Below are positions 1 through 8,775 of a DNA stretch of 64,000 nt, piece after piece (position 1 is the stretch's first letter; every line of letters begins with the position of its first letter). This DNA is from GCA-020343675 sp964462945 (GTDB taxonomy: Bacteria; Planctomycetota; Phycisphaerae; Sedimentisphaerales; Anaerobacaceae). Location of the stretch: NCBI GenBank assembly GCA_964462945.1, contig CAYWZW010000005.1, forward strand, positions 92,397-156,396, written 5' to 3'. The notes under the pieces are model-generated. The model saw nothing but the letters and a program-made list of their open reading frames with translations. It had not been told where the DNA came from and made no database searches. The position numbers and the translations under genes are program-made.

Positions 1-623
1 AACAAAAAGCCCGTCACGCTGCCCAGCAGCGCCAGCATCAAGACCGCCATGGCCACCTGACCGCTCCAGAGGGCCAGAAGTACAAGGGTACCGCACACCA
101 TGGCGGCTATGCCGGCAGCCAGACCGTCCAGCCCGTCAATCACGCTAATGCAGACCGCAATGCCCACGATCCAGCATACGGTAAGCAGCCAGGCCGCCCA
201 ACCTGTATGAACCGCGAACCACGAGCCCACGGAGAAAGAACGCACGGTTGCTCCGGAGGCGCAGACCGCCAGCGCCGCGGCGACCAGACAGAGAAGTTTG
301 ATCACCCCTCGCACCGAACGCAGATCATCAATCAGGCCTACGACAAACATGAGGCCGGCCCCTGCCAGCAGTGCGATGAACTGCGTTCGCGACTGGCGGA
401 AAGATTCGCCGATGGTGTTGTTCAGGAAAAACACGGGCAGTACAAGGGCAAGCGTCGCTATCACAAAGGTGATTCCACCGATACGAGGCAGAGGGACTTG
501 GTGTACCTTCCGTGGACCAGGAGTATCGACCAAATGATACCTCTTGGCCAGTCGCGAAACAATCGGCACGAGCAGCATCGCCACAAGCACCGACCCAAAG
601 TACACTGTTAGATAGGTTCTCAC
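1..623 (-). CDS. Polyprenyl-phosphate sugar-1-phosphate transferase (MraY/WecA/TagO family), C-terminus off the window
   Basis: Members of this membrane family transfer a sugar-1-phosphate (often GlcNAc-1-P) onto undecaprenyl phosphate, the first step of O-antigen, teichoic acid or exopolysaccharide synthesis. The reading frame runs off the left edge, so only about 207 N-terminal residues are seen. It starts with GTG at 623 (MRTYLTVYFGSVLVAMLLVP), with a purine-rich AAGGATG upstream. Family motifs visible are VDTPGPRKVHQVPLPRIGG (first cytoplasmic loop), VGLIDDLRSV (the Asp pair) and VIDGLDGLAAG. Several hydrophobic segments alternate with these loops. Which sugar is used cannot be told from this fragment. 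A WecA-like enzyme is more likely than MraY because of the HQxPxPRxGG loop. It probably belongs to a polysaccharide locus to the left. Confidence 0.9.
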   Translation of the reverse strand, partial: MRTYLTVYFGSVLVAMLLVPIVSRLAKRYHLVDTPGPRKVHQVPLPRIGGITFVIATLALVLPVFFLNNTIGESFRQSRTQFIALLAGAGLMFVVGLIDDLRSVRGVIKLLCLVAAALAVCASGATVRSFSVGSWFAVHTGWAAWLLTVCWIVGIAVCISVIDGLDGLAAGIAAMVCGTLVLLALWSGQVAMAVLMLALLGSVTGFL

Positions 624-1480
624 TTGCTAATCAATTCATCCTTCTTCGTGACGGCCCAGATTCTGGATCGCTGGCTATGAGCGAAATCGGCAGACATTTT
701 CATCATCCAATCAACCGCAAGGGCTGTGCAGACTCCGTCCCTGTCGGTTGCAACAGAGAAATCCTATATAATTCCTTAAACAACAATAACTTATGCGCGT
801 TCTGCGAAGCGCGTTTAAACCGCAGCCGGTCTCGGCTTTTGCGAAATCCTCTGCAAATAGCCTGCTGCTTTGGCACCATGCACCCGCCATGCCCACACCG
901 GCAATCGATCGACACAGAGCGACCGCACGGCAGGCCGCCCCGTGGCCAAAACGCCCTTCCTGAAACCATGGCTGGGCTGTACATGTTCTTCAGCGAGCAA
1001 CGCCCCATCGAAGCTGTGGTTCTTCGCCAGCCCATCTTTACCTATAGCCCACCAGTGTCCTTCTGCCGCTGCAGCCTTCATGGGACAGTCCCTGTCCATG
1101 CTCATATCCGCAGGACGGGCATTTTCAGACTCAAATGACTGCTCGGACCCAGGCGCAACGACCTCCTCGCCGCACCCGACTGTGGAGATGCGAGATGCAA
1201 TCGCCCAGAAAAGACCTGCAGCGCTGTGCGCCTTTGACATGTACACGACGAAAGGCCTGCATTCGCCGAAGTTCACTTTTTCACAACCTCCTCCACGCCG
1301 CGCGCTTCAAATGCCCTCCCCCTCGGGCAAGATGATGCCTCGGGCTTGTTAGACAACCAGGGTTCTTCCTCGAAAAACCGCATGAATGCCGTTTTTGCTC
1401 GATTGCCAGACAACAATCTTAGTTTCTTCTTTTTTGCTCCAACAAGAATACGGCCTCACCATCACCAACCATCTCACGTC
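624..1480. other. 857-bp stretch with no confident gene
   Basis: Both strands carry only short overlapping frames. The best is a minus-strand frame at 815-1276 (GTG start, about 153 codons). Its first half has ordinary-looking codons and it has a GGAGGAGG sequence about 12 bases before the GTG. It matches no family I know and its second half looks random. A different minus frame (703-1035) takes over downstream, so this could be a decayed or frameshifted gene. I do not call it. Confidence 0.4.
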
Positions 1481-2026
1481 CTACACGCGTCGTAAGATAT
1501 GCCCTCCTGAGAGAGGCGCTCCCAGACTTTGCCTTAGGAACTTAACGCCACCCAGCAGTGCATCGCGGGCCGCCGAAATGGCAGAATCCAGGTTCAGAGC
1601 AGGGTTTGCCTTCGAGGCAGCAACCAGCCCGAGCGTGGCGAATATCGCAACTTCTGTGCAGTTGTTCAGATCGCTCTCTCCGTGCTGAAATTGCCAATAA
1701 AAACTGCCTGCGCCCGGCTGATCTCCCGCCACCTGGTGACTTGAAAGGAGGTTAGGCAGGTCTTTTAGCTTCTTGCTGTTCCAATAAGGAGCGCCCTCTC
1801 CGGAGGGTGGTATGAAAATCTCGTCCAACGGACCCGTCTGCGCCAGGGCCCACACGGCGACCCCAAGCGCCATGACAGGGTATGCAGCAACGACACGGTT
1901 TGCGAAGTGGAACACGGCTGTGGAAGGCTCGGCCCAGACGAAACGAGCAGTACACCCTTGCGTGCTGTCAGCTATGATTAGCAGGACACCCATAAGCGCG
2001 GCGGCAAATGGCGTGCGTTTCATCAT
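1481..2026 (-). CDS. Exported or membrane protein of unknown function
   Basis: I do not recognise a family. The product has about 181 residues from ATG at 2026, which has a good GGAGG Shine-Dalgarno sequence seven bases upstream. An in-frame GTG at 2032 is the alternative but lies too close to that site. The N-terminus (MMKRTPFAAALMGVLLIIA) is a signal peptide or anchor, with a Cys soon after (STQGC) that is a poor lipobox. A second hydrophobic stretch (VVAAYPVMALGVAVWALAQ) and a third near IFATLGLVAASKA suggest a membrane-associated protein. The C-terminus ends in basic residues (HILRRV). A 27-bp element 230 bp upstream also occurs upstream of the neighbouring response regulator gene, so the two may be co-regulated. 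Confidence 0.55.
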   Translation of the reverse strand: MMKRTPFAAALMGVLLIIADSTQGCTARFVWAEPSTAVFHFANRVVAAYPVMALGVAVWALAQTGPLDEIFIPPSGEGAPYWNSKKLKDLPNLLSSHQVAGDQPGAGSFYWQFQHGESDLNNCTEVAIFATLGLVAASKANPALNLDSAISAARDALLGGVKFLRQSLGAPLSGGHILRRV

Positions 2027-2488
2027 ACTCACTCCTCCAGCTTCTGCCTTGGAAGGTCCGTTCCTTCCAGGCGGTTCTTGCGCTCGCCCCCCTCGCGCGC
2101 AGAACTACCTTCAAACAGCGGATCCTTCCCAGAAATCTAAAAGGTATGCCTCCTCCGATTGACTTGGGTGCTCCCGTGCGACCGGCCCCAAGTCGAAGGC
2201 GAACCTGTGTCCTAATCTTTACAGTGTACCAGTATACAACCCGGGCGTCCTATAATCTATTGTGGTAACTACGTATTTTTTGCATTGTGCCCATTTTTAA
2301 GCTAAGAACAGCGATATTTTTTCAAAATATGCCCGTGGCATGTCCGTTTTCTTCAAGAATTCTATTGACAGAAGGAGAAAAAGACAGCAGTTTGGCATGT
2401 TTTTCCAAATTCTTGCATATACATTAGCCTCCCTGCTGAACCTCACTCATCTGGACTTCGCAGGCCGAGAGAGCTACCGAAATCATGG
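2027..2488. other. Intergenic region with shared upstream element
   Basis: No gene is seen. It is the upstream region of the minus-strand unknown protein and the downstream region of the response regulator. It holds an AT-rich block at about 2250-2345 that includes the first copy of the repeated 27-bp element. Confidence 0.6.
2256..2282 (-). promoter_or_regulatory. Shared 27-bp upstream element, copy 1
   Basis: The 27 bases are identical to 3342-3368 and include the core GTGGTAACTACGTATTTT with a central TACGTA palindrome. Similarity continues for about 30 bases beyond it (CATTTTTnnGCnAAnAAC in both). Read on the minus strand, the element lies about 230 bp upstream of the unknown exported protein. 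It could be an operator for the FixJ-type regulator encoded between the two copies, or a promoter. This role is inferred. Confidence 0.6.
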
Positions 2489-3169
2489 TCACGGGCCTTC
2501 AAGCAAGCCGTTGAGATGTTCATCCATTTGCCGTGTGCTCTCGACTGGCCCCTGCTTTGTGGGCAGTGCAACCAGTCCCATGGCGGCTGCCAGCTTGAGC
2601 AGCTCGATCAAGTTGTGGGCACCGAGTTTCCGCATAAGTCCAGCCCGGTGTGTCTCGACCGTCCTGACAGACCGATTGATCGTTTCGGCGATTTCGCTGT
2701 TGCTCTTGCCTTCGACGATTAGTTTCAATACTCTCATTTCCCTCAGAGTCAGAGCCCTGACGACGTCAACAGGGACCCTGCGGCTCTGCTCCTCCAATAT
2801 CGATTTGACCTTTTGGACGAAGTGCGACTTTCCAAGAGGTTTCTCTATAAAATCGATGGCTCCGCACTTGATGGCTTTGACCGCCGTAGGTATGTCGCCA
2901 TAGCCGGTGACCACGAGAACAGAGACCCACGGCGTCAGCTCCCTGACCTCTTGCAGCAGTTGCATTCCGTCTTTCTCGGGCATCCTCAGATCGGCAATCA
3001 GCAGATCGCACCTTCCGGAACGCACTTGGGCAAGGCACTCGGCCGCATGGGTAAAACACTGCACGGGTATATTTGACTCTTCGAGCGTCTCTCTGACAGC
3101 CACACAGACCGCCGGATCGTCGTCGATGAAAAAGACCTGCCCCCACGAATTATCAGCCTTCGTCACCAT
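2489..3169 (-). CDS. FixJ/NarL-type response regulator (REC + LuxR HTH)
   Basis: A 226-residue two-domain regulator. The receiver domain covers residues about 10-125: the acidic pair is in FFIDDDP, the phosphoacceptor Asp in LLIADLRMPEKDG, the switch Thr in VLVVTGYGD, and the conserved Lys in FIEKPL. The C-terminal LuxR helix-turn-helix (about residues 140-205) has the typical LTLREMRVLKLIVEGKSN and VRTVETHRAGLMRKLGA segments. The FDFIEKPL-type receiver end places it in the FixJ subgroup, whose members usually pair with PAS histidine kinases. No kinase gene is adjacent. ATG at 3169 has no strong ribosome binding site. A copy of the 27-bp element lies about 170 bp upstream, so autoregulation is plausible but unproven. 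Confidence 0.95.
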   Translation of the reverse strand: MVTKADNSWGQVFFIDDDPAVCVAVRETLEESNIPVQCFTHAAECLAQVRSGRCDLLIADLRMPEKDGMQLLQEVRELTPWVSVLVVTGYGDIPTAVKAIKCGAIDFIEKPLGKSHFVQKVKSILEEQSRRVPVDVVRALTLREMRVLKLIVEGKSNSEIAETINRSVRTVETHRAGLMRKLGAHNLIELLKLAAAMGLVALPTKQGPVESTRQMDEHLNGLLEGP

Positions 3170-3631
3170 TATCAGCCCGTGTCACTCAATCACCACCGTC
3201 TCTTGGATACAGGCAAAGCCCGCGAAGCATACGGCACCGCCGCGAATCCTTTCGCCTCTACCCGAATCGAGACAGTGCTCCCAAAGCCACCAACCTCACG
3301 CCTTCCGAAGATGTCAACCCTACAACTTCTCCTGCATCTTGTCTATTGTGGTAACTACGTATTTTTTGGGGCTCGACCCTCATTTTTGGGCCAAAAACGC
3401 CGGTACAAGAAAATTCCTTGAAAATTGTGCTTGCGTAACTCAACCACGGTGATAGTCAACGGTGTCCCTCCGAAAAACCCTATCCTGATGAGAAGTTGAA
3501 GCCAAGACTAATGAACTTTCTGATTTGCTAACCATGCCAATCCCGCCAAATGGATTAGCAAGAGCCTTTCTGCACAACAGGCTGGGGAATCGGCAGGCAA
3601 TCTGACTGTCAGAAAACTTATCCCTCCTGAC
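3170..3631. other. Intergenic region between regulator and transposase
   Basis: No gene is seen. It holds the second copy of the 27-bp element (3342-3368), then unstructured sequence up to the transposase stop codon. I could not find a terminal inverted repeat for the transposase here. Confidence 0.5.
3342..3368 (-). promoter_or_regulatory. Shared 27-bp upstream element, copy 2
   Basis: Identical over 27 bases to 2256-2282, in the same orientation. It lies about 173 bp upstream of the response regulator start. The TACGTA core and the conserved flanks suggest a protein-binding site or a specialised promoter. Confidence 0.6.
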
Positions 3632-4759
3632 CTATGCAGCTACGCGGATATACCTGTGATGCAAACCTCCAAGTACAGGAATAGAAATGAGTCTGCTTGG
3701 GCCTGAAATTTCTGGTTGTTTCGTTTGTGAAACAGGCGTGCCACCGCCGAGGCCTTGGTGAGGTCGTGCCGCGTGATAGTAGTCTTCGATGAACTCTCGG
3801 AGCGGTCGTTCAAGATGACCCTGGCTAAATACTATTACATGGTCAAGCAACTCACGACGTAATGTTCCAATATACCTTTCCACGAACGGATTTTGCCAAG
3901 GACTTCGATATGCAGTGCGAACTTCTGTTATGCCACAGCTTTCCAGAAAAGCTCGTACGCCGTTGCCATAGATCCCGTCATTGTCGCGGAACAGATATTT
4001 TGGCTGCAGACCAAATGGCATCGCCTCACGCAGTTGCTGGATAACCCAATTCATCAATGGATTTCTTGTTATAGCAAAGTGTATAACTCTGCGTCGGCCA
4101 TGATCAAAAACAAGGAATACATAATGCGTGACGAAGTTGATGGTCGTAACAGTGAAGAAGTCGATTGCCCAGGATATATCCAGGTGGTTACGAAAAAATG
4201 GCAGCCATGTAGTCGATCTTTCGCGAGGTTTTCGCGGCTTGTACATGTATTTGCCGATTGTGTCATTGCATGGTGGGTTGTAGTTGAGAAGCAGAAGCGT
4301 ATCACGAATCCTTTCAGCGCTCCATAAGGGATTCTCTTTACTTAGCTTGTAAATCAGGTTCTGCATCTCCTTGGAAATCGGAGGTCGACCACCTTTTCTA
4401 CGCGACTTCCATCGCCAGAAATAGCGGAAAGCTGTAGTATGCCATTTCTTGACTGTAGCTGGCTGCATGAGGCAAGCAAGGTCTTCCCACTCATCCAGGA
4501 AGTTTGAGAGCACAACCCATAAGAGGCGAAAACTTGCAGTAAATCGTGGCCGTCGGCGTTTCTTCGAATCGATCCGCTGCTTGCAAGCAGCGAGTTGGCT
4601 CTCCACTGCCAGCAGCCTGGCAGCCAGCACTGCCTTGGGAGAGAAGAGGGCCAACAGGAAAATCAGGGCATACCGGAACAGCTCGCAAGCACAAACACGA
4701 AGATTGCAGAGGTTTATCAGAAGGTTCTTTATGGCATTCATGCCGCCAAGATAATACAA
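3632..4759 (-). CDS. Integrase-core (rve, DDE) transposase
   Basis: A 375-residue protein with a basic N-terminal helix-turn-helix region (KKWHTTAFRYFWRWKSRRKGG, about residues 105-125), an HTH-like PPISKEMQNLIYKLSKENP, and a retroviral-integrase-type catalytic core. The catalytic acids are visible as D in WAIDFFTV, D in LFRDNDGIYG and E in NPFVERYIGTLRRELLDH. The C-terminal NYHAARPHQGLGG-like segment (here YYHAARPHQGLGGG) is typical of IS3/IS481-type elements. The single open reading frame without a preceding orfA resembles IS481-like elements. I see no convincing terminal inverted repeats or target duplication, so element boundaries are not called. An internal Met at 4741 (MNAIKNLLINL) is an equally plausible start. 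Confidence 0.88.
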   Translation of the reverse strand: MYYLGGMNAIKNLLINLCNLRVCACELFRYALIFLLALFSPKAVLAARLLAVESQLAACKQRIDSKKRRRPRFTASFRLLWVVLSNFLDEWEDLACLMQPATVKKWHTTAFRYFWRWKSRRKGGRPPISKEMQNLIYKLSKENPLWSAERIRDTLLLLNYNPPCNDTIGKYMYKPRKPRERSTTWLPFFRNHLDISWAIDFFTVTTINFVTHYVFLVFDHGRRRVIHFAITRNPLMNWVIQQLREAMPFGLQPKYLFRDNDGIYGNGVRAFLESCGITEVRTAYRSPWQNPFVERYIGTLRRELLDHVIVFSQGHLERPLREFIEDYYHAARPHQGLGGGTPVSQTKQPEISGPSRLISIPVLGGLHHRYIRVAA

Positions 4760-5010
4760 TTAGTCGCATGTAGCAAGTTCACGTAAGTCCTTTACTGACA
4801 AGGATGACCGAATTTTTCGGGTGGACAGGTGAGGCGAGGAAAGGACTATTTTGGGAGATACAGCCAGTAAAGACCAAGAACCGGCGAAGAGTAGCCAAAA
4901 GAGTTGTAGTTATCGGTTAAAGTCGGTATCTTAATGGAAGAAAAGGTCAGTAGTTCAGCTGAGTCCTTTGAACGGTAAAGACGTCTGTTAGAAGCACGAG
5001 AGGAACATTT

Positions 5011-5361
5011 ATGAATATCTATGTAGGAAATCTGTCGCCTGAGACAACGGAAGGCGATTTGCGTCAGGCTTTTGAAGCCTTTGGCCAAGTCATATCCGTC
5101 AAGATATTAAGGGACAGGGTCACGGGCGAATCAAACGGATTTGGGTTTCTGGGAATGTCAGTTTCGGAGGAAGGCCAAACCGCAATCAGCGAACTGAATG
5201 GCAAAACTTTGAAGGGACACGCCATTAAGGTTGAAGAGGGGAGGAGGAAAATAGACCATCGCAGTGACCAAGACAGACCGGATGGTTTCGGTGGTGATCG
5301 TAGTGACCGAGACGGACGTGATCGTTTTGACCATGGCGGTCGTGGCGGACGTTCCTACTGA
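5011..5361 (+). CDS. RRM-domain RNA-binding protein with Gly/Arg-rich tail
   Basis: A 116-residue protein with one RNA recognition motif at residues 1-80. RNP2 is IYVGNLSPE, and RNP1 is the divergent NGFGFLGM (normally KGFGFVxM). The tail (residues 85-116) is rich in Asp, Arg and Gly and ends GGRGGRSY. Small proteins of this type in bacteria are single-stranded RNA/DNA binders, often cold-induced or abundant. AGAGGAA precedes the ATG by about seven bases. The sequence from 4846 to 5010 upstream is gene-free and may be a long leader. Monocistronic. Confidence 0.93.
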   Translation: MNIYVGNLSPETTEGDLRQAFEAFGQVISVKILRDRVTGESNGFGFLGMSVSEEGQTAISELNGKTLKGHAIKVEEGRRKIDHRSDQDRPDGFGGDRSDRDGRDRFDHGGRGGRSY

Positions 5362-5919
5362 CAATGGGTTGTGCCGAGGCATGTTACATGCGTTTTACTG
5401 TTCATCCAGGAATAATGGTTCAAAGAACGGCCCGGTAGCCAAGGCGTATGTTCTTGCAGGACGTGAGACGGCGCGAACGACAGAGTACGGCACCCATCCA
5501 TCGCCGACCTGCTGCGCAATCACGGTGGCAAGGAATAACGAGAACGAAACAGAGATTCCAAGGACCAGTCCAACCAGCTAATCAGAGCGCCCTGAGCACC
5601 GTACAGATGTCCCCAAAACGGCCCCACTTTTTTGACCTACAAAACGTCAGAATTCCTTGACAATTCGTGTCACCAAAATGTCTCCACAGACGTTCATTTT
5701 GCCTAAACCGAGTCCGAATAGATATCATTTTTTGGCTGAAGAGAGCCTCTTAGAAAGAAATATCGGGCCAATATAGTATTCAACGGACGTTCTCAATAAG
5801 TGGTTGACTGAAATGTTGTAACGTGCAATTGGGTGAAGACAACCGCGGCCCATACCGAATCAACGAGTATAGGCCCCGAACAACATGTTACCTTGATGCC
5901 ACGAACTCAGCCTTTACTC
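5362..5919. other. 558-bp intergenic region
   Basis: No gene is seen. The open frames here are low-complexity continuations of the RRM gene in other phases. The right end holds a hairpin-like element (5841-5880) downstream of the large exoprotein gene. Confidence 0.5.
5841..5880 (-). terminator. Conserved 3' hairpin element, copy 1
   Basis: An imperfect inverted repeat (GCGGCCCATACCG ... GAGTATAGGCCCCG) about 40 bp downstream of the exoprotein stop. It closely matches the sequence and position of the hairpin at 24650-24684 behind the paralogous gene. There is no clear U-tract, so it may protect the 3' end or be a factor-assisted terminator. Confidence 0.5.
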
Positions 5920-8595
5920 TTAAGGAGCACTTCTGAACCGATACCGCCGGATGTCGTCAATGTACATCTTTCCTGAGCCGCCTGGCGCCGTCATGTTGCC
6001 TCTGGTGCCTAATCCAATCGCAATCTTATCAACGTTCTTCGGGTTGATGCCCTTGTCGGCAAAGGTCTGCAAAGGAATTGTCCACTCGGTCCATGTTCCT
6101 GCCTTCGCGGCGTTGGAATTGTCGTGGTACACGACCGCCGGCGTGCCGGTCGCGTTGGATACAGCGACGTACAACCGCTCGGCCGCATTGGCCGCATCGC
6201 CGTGGAACCACAGCGACAATTCCGCAACCCCTTCCTCCGTCCAGTCACGCGGGGCCGTCAACTTCAACTCGACTTGCGAATATTTTGCCAAGCCCTGCTT
6301 ATTGTTGTCGTAGTTGAGCGGCATCGACTGACGGCCGCCGTGAACGATCGTCTGCTCGGTATAAGAAGCCGTGGTCTCGTCGCCCACCGCCGCACCGGTG
6401 CCGTTGCCGGCAAAGTAGGGCGGAGCACCCGGAGCACCGTAGCCAAGCCCATCATGCCATGAATACCAGATCTGGTTGGCGCCCGCGTCATAATCCTCAA
6501 AGTCATCCACGACGAGGAAGTCGCCCGTCGTGAAGCTCCAGACGCTGCCGACCCACGGACTATTGGGGTTGACGCTATTGACTTCGTCAACACGCCAGTA
6601 GTACGTCGTCGCCCAGGCTAATTTGCCGGGGTCGTAGCTCTCGTTACCCAGCGCCTTGCTGCCTTTGTACTCAGGCGAGGTCTTGGTTGCATTCTTCACG
6701 GCACCTGCATCCGTGCCGAAATAGACCTCGTGCGATGCGGCAAAGTCTCCCGCTGTCCATCTGAGGATGGATGTCATTCTGGTCCCGGTTGCTCCGTTGG
6801 CCGGTTTGGGGCTGCCGGCTCTGATCGGCGGAGATAACGCTGCCTGTGGAACCAGTTGCTTTGGCGTACGGGGACTCGACCAGCGCAGCTCGGCCACCGC
6901 GTCGCCGCCGTTCTCGTACATTTCCATGACAACGCTGTACGTACTGCCGGCCACAAGGTCAATTTTTCCTGCGTACTCGGTCGCGCCCTGGTCTATCCAG
7001 GCGTCAACAAGCTGTTTCCCATCCACCCACAGGCGTACGCCGTCGTCGGCCCTGGCGTAGAAGGTGTAGGTTTCCGTGAATGCCGCCTCGACTTCACCGG
7101 TCCATCGGACCGAGAAGCTGTCCGCACCGACAGCCGGATCGGGTGCGGCGGCGCCCCAGGTGAAGTTGATCTGAGGATCGGTGCGGGTCAGCACGAGACT
7201 TCCGAAGTCCATGCCTCTGTAGTACTGTCCTTTCACCCCGCCGCCGGCCTTCGCCGTGATAAAGCTCCAGACGTCGCCTTTATAGGTTTTGGCGGCGTCG
7301 AACTCATCCACCCGCCAGTAGTACGTTGTTTCTGATTTGAGGGGCCCGGGGTTGTGGGTTGTTGTTCCCTGGGGCAGACGGCCGGTGGCATTGGCCACGG
7401 TGTCATAATTTTCGCCGAAATACACCGTGTGTAATTTGGCGCCGAAACCGGCCGTCCAGCTCAGGGTAGTGGCTGCCGGGTCCAGGAATTTGGCGCCATC
7501 CGCCGGATTCGGATTATAAGCCATCCTGGGCGGAACCGTAAAACGCCAGACAGGACCCTTCCAGGGACTGTTCGGGTCCGCCTGGTTGACCTCATCGATC
7601 CGCCAGTAGTACGTTGTGCCGGGAACGAGGCCGTCCGGATAGGCAAATCCGGGAAAGCCTGCAACATAAAACGTGGAGGGCTGGTTGCCCCGGAACGTTC
7701 CGCCCGTGCCGTTATTCACGTCGTCAAAGTTGTCGCCCAGATACACATCGTGAGAAACGGCGTAAACTCCCGGCACCCAGCTAAGATTCACCCACGTATC
7801 CGGATGAATCGCACCATCGGCGGGGCTTGGCTCACTTGCCTTTGTACGACCTGCCAGTTTTTTTATCTCCACTTCGGTCATCACATGATTCCAATAGCCT
7901 ACTTCATCGATGATACCGTCAATCCATAAATCGTAGCCGGGGTCCAACCACACTCCGATGGCGAACCTTTCAGGGTAATTACCGCTCGCTGCACTGATCC
8001 ACCTTATGGGGCCGCCTACGTTCATAGGGCCTGCCACGAGTGAACCATCGACATAGATCCTCACATCCGTTCCGTCATACGTGGCTGCGATGTGATACCA
8101 GGTATTCGTTTGGTAGATATTCGGAGTTTCGACATAGTTCATTGCGGTTTCAGTTCGTATCGCCAAACCGAAGTCACGCTCGTTCTCACCTTCCCAGCCC
8201 CAGTTATACAAAAAGAATCCACACTCATCGTCCCCGGTATCCATGCCATTGCCAACGAAGCTGCTGAAATACGCAAAGTTATCGAGCTTAGTCCAGCAGG
8301 ATACCGTGAAGGTGTCCGGCATCAACTCTTTGGGATAAGTGCCTGGTCCGGTTCCGACCCTTTCGGCGCAAAGCACGTAGTCGTCAGCTCCGTCAAAATG
8401 CAAAGCAGAGCCTGATTTACCTGTTGTCCATATTGCCCCATTAATTGTCCCGTCATTGCCGTGTCCTGATGAATCTGCGGTATTTGGTCCACCATTCTCA
8501 TCGAACTTCCAGTAACCAAGCAGGTCCGCCGAAGCATTTCCTGCTATGCCCAGCGCCAAAACAGAGAAAATCAGGTAAGTCAATTTTCTACGCAT
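5920..8595 (-). CDS. Secreted LamG / Fn3-like / PA14 modular exoprotein
   Basis: An 891-residue secreted protein. The signal peptide (residues 1-23) ends at ASA. A LamG/concanavalin-like domain follows (about 24-249; FDGADDYV, WYHIAATYDG, IDGIIDEVGYW). Then come two Fn3-like repeats (about 252-355 and 358-448), each ending TTYYWR(I/V)DE, a PA14 domain (about 452-588; ADDGVRLWVDGK, WSSP), a third Fn3-like repeat (about 594-691) and a C-terminal beta-sandwich (693-891, starting FLVVDDFEDY and ending SGKMYIDDIRRYR). No catalytic domain is visible. The family role is probably carbohydrate or surface binding, which is inferred. GGAAGGAG precedes the ATG, and a strong sigma70-type promoter lies 65 bp upstream. 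A close paralogue is at 24745-27255. Confidence 0.92.
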   Translation of the reverse strand: MRRKLTYLIFSVLALGIAGNASADLLGYWKFDENGGPNTADSSGHGNDGTINGAIWTTGKSGSALHFDGADDYVLCAERVGTGPGTYPKELMPDTFTVSCWTKLDNFAYFSSFVGNGMDTGDDECGFFLYNWGWEGENERDFGLAIRTETAMNYVETPNIYQTNTWYHIAATYDGTDVRIYVDGSLVAGPMNVGGPIRWISAASGNYPERFAIGVWLDPGYDLWIDGIIDEVGYWNHVMTEVEIKKLAGRTKASEPSPADGAIHPDTWVNLSWVPGVYAVSHDVYLGDNFDDVNNGTGGTFRGNQPSTFYVAGFPGFAYPDGLVPGTTYYWRIDEVNQADPNSPWKGPVWRFTVPPRMAYNPNPADGAKFLDPAATTLSWTAGFGAKLHTVYFGENYDTVANATGRLPQGTTTHNPGPLKSETTYYWRVDEFDAAKTYKGDVWSFITAKAGGGVKGQYYRGMDFGSLVLTRTDPQINFTWGAAAPDPAVGADSFSVRWTGEVEAAFTETYTFYARADDGVRLWVDGKQLVDAWIDQGATEYAGKIDLVAGSTYSVVMEMYENGGDAVAELRWSSPRTPKQLVPQAALSPPIRAGSPKPANGATGTRMTSILRWTAGDFAASHEVYFGTDAGAVKNATKTSPEYKGSKALGNESYDPGKLAWATTYYWRVDEVNSVNPNSPWVGSVWSFTTGDFLVVDDFEDYDAGANQIWYSWHDGLGYGAPGAPPYFAGNGTGAAVGDETTASYTEQTIVHGGRQSMPLNYDNNKQGLAKYSQVELKLTAPRDWTEEGVAELSLWFHGDAANAAERLYVAVSNATGTPAVVYHDNSNAAKAGTWTEWTIPLQTFADKGINPKNVDKIAIGLGTRGNMTAPGGSGKMYIDDIRRYRFRSAP

Positions 8596-8658
8596 GATTA
8601 TGCTCCTTCCAGCAAGATCGATTAGTGATAGCCCTTGCCTGCGATGAAACCAATACTA

Positions 8659-8688
8659 TTTATACCCAATCGGCTGCCTTCCTGTCAA
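8659..8688 (-). promoter_or_regulatory. Sigma70-type promoter of the LamG/PA14 gene
   Basis: On the minus strand a consensus TTGACA (8683-8688) is followed after 18 bases by TATAAA (8659-8664). This gives a leader of about 55 bases before the ATG at 8595. Confidence 0.65.
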
Positions 8689-8775
8689 GGCTAATTCCTG
8701 GACTCTGTCCTGGTTTGCCCCGTCCGAAGAGCTCTTTTAGTTGACAACGGTCATTGCATACCGGACAATAAAGAA

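Noticed and set aside
815..1276. A 153-codon minus-strand frame with a GTG start
   Set aside because: No family is recognised, the Shine-Dalgarno spacing is too long, and codon character fades in the second half. Left as a possible decayed gene.
3480..4860. Terminal inverted repeats of an insertion sequence around the integrase-type gene
   Set aside because: I looked on both sides and found no matching ends or target duplication, so no mobile element boundary is called.
5264..5581. A plus-strand 105-codon frame overlapping the end of the RRM gene
   Set aside because: It is an out-of-phase reading of the Asp/Arg/Gly-rich tail with no protein-like features downstream.
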